Shown here piece after piece: positions 6,704 through 8,507 of a stretch of DNA of 8,507 nucleotides (within the stretch, counting starts at the first letter, position 1; each line of letters opens with the position of its first letter). The notes under the pieces were generated by a model. It did no database searches. It saw only the letters and a list, made by a program, of their open reading frames with translations, and was not told the DNA's origin. The stretch spans positions 1-8,507 of the forward strand of contig URYP01000092.1 of NCBI GenBank assembly GCA_900552115.1, written 5' to 3'. Source of the stretch: an uncultured Oscillospiraceae bacterium. Its GTDB lineage: Bacteria > Bacillota > Clostridia > Oscillospirales > Acutalibacteraceae. Both the position numbers and the translations under genes were made by a program.

Positions 6704-6733
6704 TTGACAGGCCGTGTCTGGGTGGTTTATGAT
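6704..6733 (+). promoter_or_regulatory. Probable promoter of the AraC-family regulator gene
   Basis: A consensus TTGACA (6704-6709) and a near-consensus TATGAT (6728-6733) have an 18-nt spacer. Transcription would start near 6740, about 24 nt before the ATG at 6764. The -10 box lies inside a perfect palindrome (6724-6738). Confidence 0.65.
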
Positions 6734-6738
6734 AAACC
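6724..6738. promoter_or_regulatory. Candidate operator palindrome over the -10 box
   Basis: GGTTTAT-G-ATAAACC is a perfect 7+1+7 inverted repeat that fully covers the TATGAT box. A repressor bound here would block the promoter. AraC proteins usually bind direct repeats, so another dimeric regulator (for example LacI or GntR type) or chance are alternatives. Confidence 0.35.
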
Positions 6739-6763
6739 CATATGTAAGGAAAGGGGAAACCAT

Positions 6764-7603
6764 ATGATACCCTTTTATGAAACCCGCCGGGACGAGCTGT
6801 TCGGTTTTCGCTGCAACCGGCTTAATTACCCGCTTCACCTGCAGGCCACCATCGAATTCGTTTATATTTCAAGCGGCCATCTGACGGTTACGGTCAACGG
6901 CGAAAAACGGGTGATGGGGGAGGGCGAACTGGCGGTGATCTTTCCCAATTGCAGCCACAGCTACGAAACCCCGGTAGAGGCTTATTACAGCCCGGATATG
7001 ATTGTGGACGATATCCTGCTGATGGGGTTGCAAACGACCCTGGCCGGTGACTACGCGGAGAATCTCATCCGGATGCAGCCGGAAAAAGCGTTTTTTGCTG
7101 CGGATGAGGTGCCGCCGGAAATTCCGCAGGGGATGCGCCGCCTGTTGCAGCAGAAAGAGAATCTGCCGGAGTCCCTGCCGGTCTGTCGGGCGTATTTGCA
7201 GCTTATGCTGGCCCTTTTGTGGCCGCATTTGCGGCTCAAACGCAGCGTCGACAATGGGCTGGACGATCTCGCGTATAAGGCGAGCGCCTATATCATTGAT
7301 AATTACCAAAAGCCTCTTTCGCTTGAGGAAATGGCCGACCAGCTTGGAGTGGGCAAGTATCGCTTGTCGCGCGTGTTTTCAGAACAGCTTCATATGAACT
7401 TTAACGATCATCTCAACAGCGTGCGGGTCAGTGCGGCGCAAAATATGCTCAGTTCGTCCGATAAACCAATTACGGATATTATTTATGAATGCGGGTTCGA
7501 AAGCCAGGCGACGTTTAACCGGGCGTTCCGCAAAATCTGCGGCATCAGCCCCCGCGAGTACCGCCGCCGGCACAAACAGATGATGAAGTCTCCGCACTCT
7601 TAA
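6764..7603 (+). CDS. AraC-family transcriptional regulator with N-terminal cupin-like domain
   Basis: 279 residues. Residues about 25-75 form a cupin-like sensor region (IEFVYISSGHLTVTVNG at 30-46, GEGELAVIFPNCSHSYE at 52-68), the usual sugar-binding arm of AraC regulators. Residues 173-275 form the AraC DNA-binding domain with two helix-turn-helix units: LSLEEMADQLGVGKYRLSRV (185-204) and ITDIIYECGFESQATFNRAF (236-255), then the signature CGISPREYR (259-267). The ATG at 6764 is preceded by AAAGGGG; an in-frame TTG at 6704 is rejected because it coincides with the promoter -35 box. It probably acts as an activator of adjacent catabolic genes, either the hydrolase 83 nt downstream or the leftward GH30 block; the effector is unknown. 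Confidence 0.92.
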   Translation: MIPFYETRRDELFGFRCNRLNYPLHLQATIEFVYISSGHLTVTVNGEKRVMGEGELAVIFPNCSHSYETPVEAYYSPDMIVDDILLMGLQTTLAGDYAENLIRMQPEKAFFAADEVPPEIPQGMRRLLQQKENLPESLPVCRAYLQLMLALLWPHLRLKRSVDNGLDDLAYKASAYIIDNYQKPLSLEEMADQLGVGKYRLSRVFSEQLHMNFNDHLNSVRVSAAQNMLSSSDKPITDIIYECGFESQATFNRAFRKICGISPREYRRRHKQMMKSPHS

Positions 7604-7686
7604 ATCGGCCAAATGGATTCAACGCCGATGTATGTAATGATTTATAGCCGTGCAAAAAGGCTGCGCGGCCTGAAAGGATGGTTATT

Positions 7687-8337
7687 ATGATACAAGACGC
7701 CTCGTTTTCCCGCTCGCTTATGTCCAAAGGCTTTCCTTATCGGTTATACCAGCCTCCCACCTGTGGGCAGGAACCGGATAAACAATGGCCGCTTGTGATT
7801 TTCCTCCACGGAGCCGGGGAGCGGGGGACCGACCTGCTGGGTGTGTCCCGCCACGGCCCGTTGCGGGAGGTGGAAAAAGGACGCGATTTTCCTTTTATGA
7901 TTGCCGCGCCGCAGCTTTCCGGACAGGAGTATTGGGGAGGCTATATTGAATCGCTGAACGCCTGGCTGGACGACCTGCTGGAGGCGTATCCCGTCGATCC
8001 GGACCGGGTATACCTGACCGGGTTGAGCATGGGCGGCACCGGCACCTGGCTGTGGGCCATGGCGTCGCCCAGGCGGTTTGCCGCCATCCTGCCCATGTGC
8101 GGTACGGGCATTTGCTGGTGCGCGGGAAATGTGACCGGCCTGCCCATCTGGACCTTCCACGGCAGCGCGGACGAAATCATCCCGGTGGAGGAGAGCATTC
8201 ATATGGTCAACCGGGTGAATGCCTCCGGCGGACAGGCGCGCCTCACCATTTGCGAGGGCTACACCCATGATTGCTGGACGGATACCTACGCACGCGAGGA
8301 TATCTACGAGTGGCTGCTCAGCCACCGGCGGAGATAG
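7687..8337 (+). CDS. Alpha/beta hydrolase (carboxylesterase / dienelactone-hydrolase-like)
   Basis: 216 residues, no signal peptide. The canonical alpha/beta-hydrolase elements are in order: VIFLHGAGERG (37-47, oxyanion region), GLSMGGTGT (112-120, nucleophile elbow with Ser114), FHGSADEIIP (157-166) with Asp162, and GYTHDCW (191-197) with His194. This resembles small single-domain esterases of the CE1/phospholipase-carboxylesterase and 'predicted peptidase' groups that often accompany plant-polysaccharide genes. The substrate is undefined; an acyl- or feruloyl-sugar ester is plausible from context. The ATG at 7687 is preferred to one at 7678 because AAAGGA (7672-7677) abuts the earlier ATG but is nine bases from the later. 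No convincing promoter is seen in the 83-nt gap after the AraC gene, so co-transcription is likely. Confidence 0.87.
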   Translation: MIQDASFSRSLMSKGFPYRLYQPPTCGQEPDKQWPLVIFLHGAGERGTDLLGVSRHGPLREVEKGRDFPFMIAAPQLSGQEYWGGYIESLNAWLDDLLEAYPVDPDRVYLTGLSMGGTGTWLWAMASPRRFAAILPMCGTGICWCAGNVTGLPIWTFHGSADEIIPVEESIHMVNRVNASGGQARLTICEGYTHDCWTDTYAREDIYEWLLSHRRR

Positions 8338-8414
8338 ACGCGTTTGCGGGTTACGCATTGGGTGACGATACAGCACCTTCTGCGCGCCGCTGGCCGGACA
8401 GGAAGGACATTGAT

Positions 8415-8448
8415 AAAAGCCGCCGGGCCATAAAGCCCGACGGCTTTT
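8415..8448 (+). terminator. Intrinsic terminator after the alpha/beta hydrolase
   Basis: AAAAGCCGCCGGGC (8415-8428) pairs with GCCCGACGGCTTTT (8435-8448) over 14 positions with a single C-A mismatch, loop CATAAA, ending in TTTT. It lies 77 nt after the stop. The intervening 8338-8414 contains nothing recognisable. Confidence 0.85.
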
Positions 8449-8507
8449 GAGACTGCTAAAAGATTTACCGTATTCCAAGATAAAAATCCTTGTATTATAT
8501 GATCGTT

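Noticed and set aside
7618..7646. Promoter between the araC-type gene and the alpha/beta hydrolase (TTCAAC, 17 nt, TTTATA)
   Set aside because: Both hexamers match poorly; co-transcription from 6704-6733 explains the arrangement.
7744..8478. 244-codon open frame on - over the alpha/beta hydrolase
   Set aside because: It runs through the intrinsic terminator at 8415-8448 and mirrors the hydrolase; no RBS or domain.
8454..8507. Promoter at the right edge (TATTAT/TATATG-like A/T-rich stretch)
   Set aside because: A -10-like hexamer is present but no -35 at proper spacing, and the downstream gene is outside the window.

Overview
The window looks like chromosomal DNA of a Bacillota bacterium, most likely a gut-type clostridium (Oscillospirales-like). 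This is inference: strong purine-rich Shine-Dalgarno sites, sigma-A-type promoters, U-tailed intrinsic terminators, a group-II ECF transporter, and moderately GC-rich genes carrying one visibly A/T-richer gene. No rRNA, tRNA, CRISPR array, transposase or phage gene is visible.

Layout: (1) 1-855, + strand, the end of an ECF vitamin/metal transporter operon: the C-terminus of the ATPase, overlapping by ATGA with a membrane S component. (2) 856-1096, an intergenic region with a 104-nt two-armed imperfect palindrome (probable terminator or structured RNA), followed by a good promoter. (3) 1097-2110, + strand, a single-gene unit encoding a DUF4062 protein with a coiled coil and a C-terminus (EEDELPF) that closely resembles the SSB acidic tip. 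(4) 2134-2170, a perfect bidirectional terminator between convergent genes. (5) 2183-6602, a minus-strand block in the order rmuC, GH30 glycosidase, YghZ-type aldo/keto reductase, SGNH hydrolase. (6) 6603-6763, a divergent promoter region with a palindrome over the -10 box of the rightward gene. (7) 6764-8337, + strand, an AraC-family regulator and an alpha/beta hydrolase, closed by a terminator at 8415-8448.

How the genes fit together: GH30, aldo/keto reductase, SGNH esterase, AraC regulator and alpha/beta hydrolase read as a small carbohydrate-catabolism neighbourhood. The enzymes lack signal peptides, so they probably act in the cytoplasm on imported, possibly acylated, glycosides. RmuC is a DNA-maintenance protein and seems to be only a positional neighbour. 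The most unusual item is the DUF4062 gene: its own promoter and terminator, a different base composition, a family linked to antiphage conflict systems, and an SSB-like tail suggesting docking to the host's SSB-binding repair and replication proteins.
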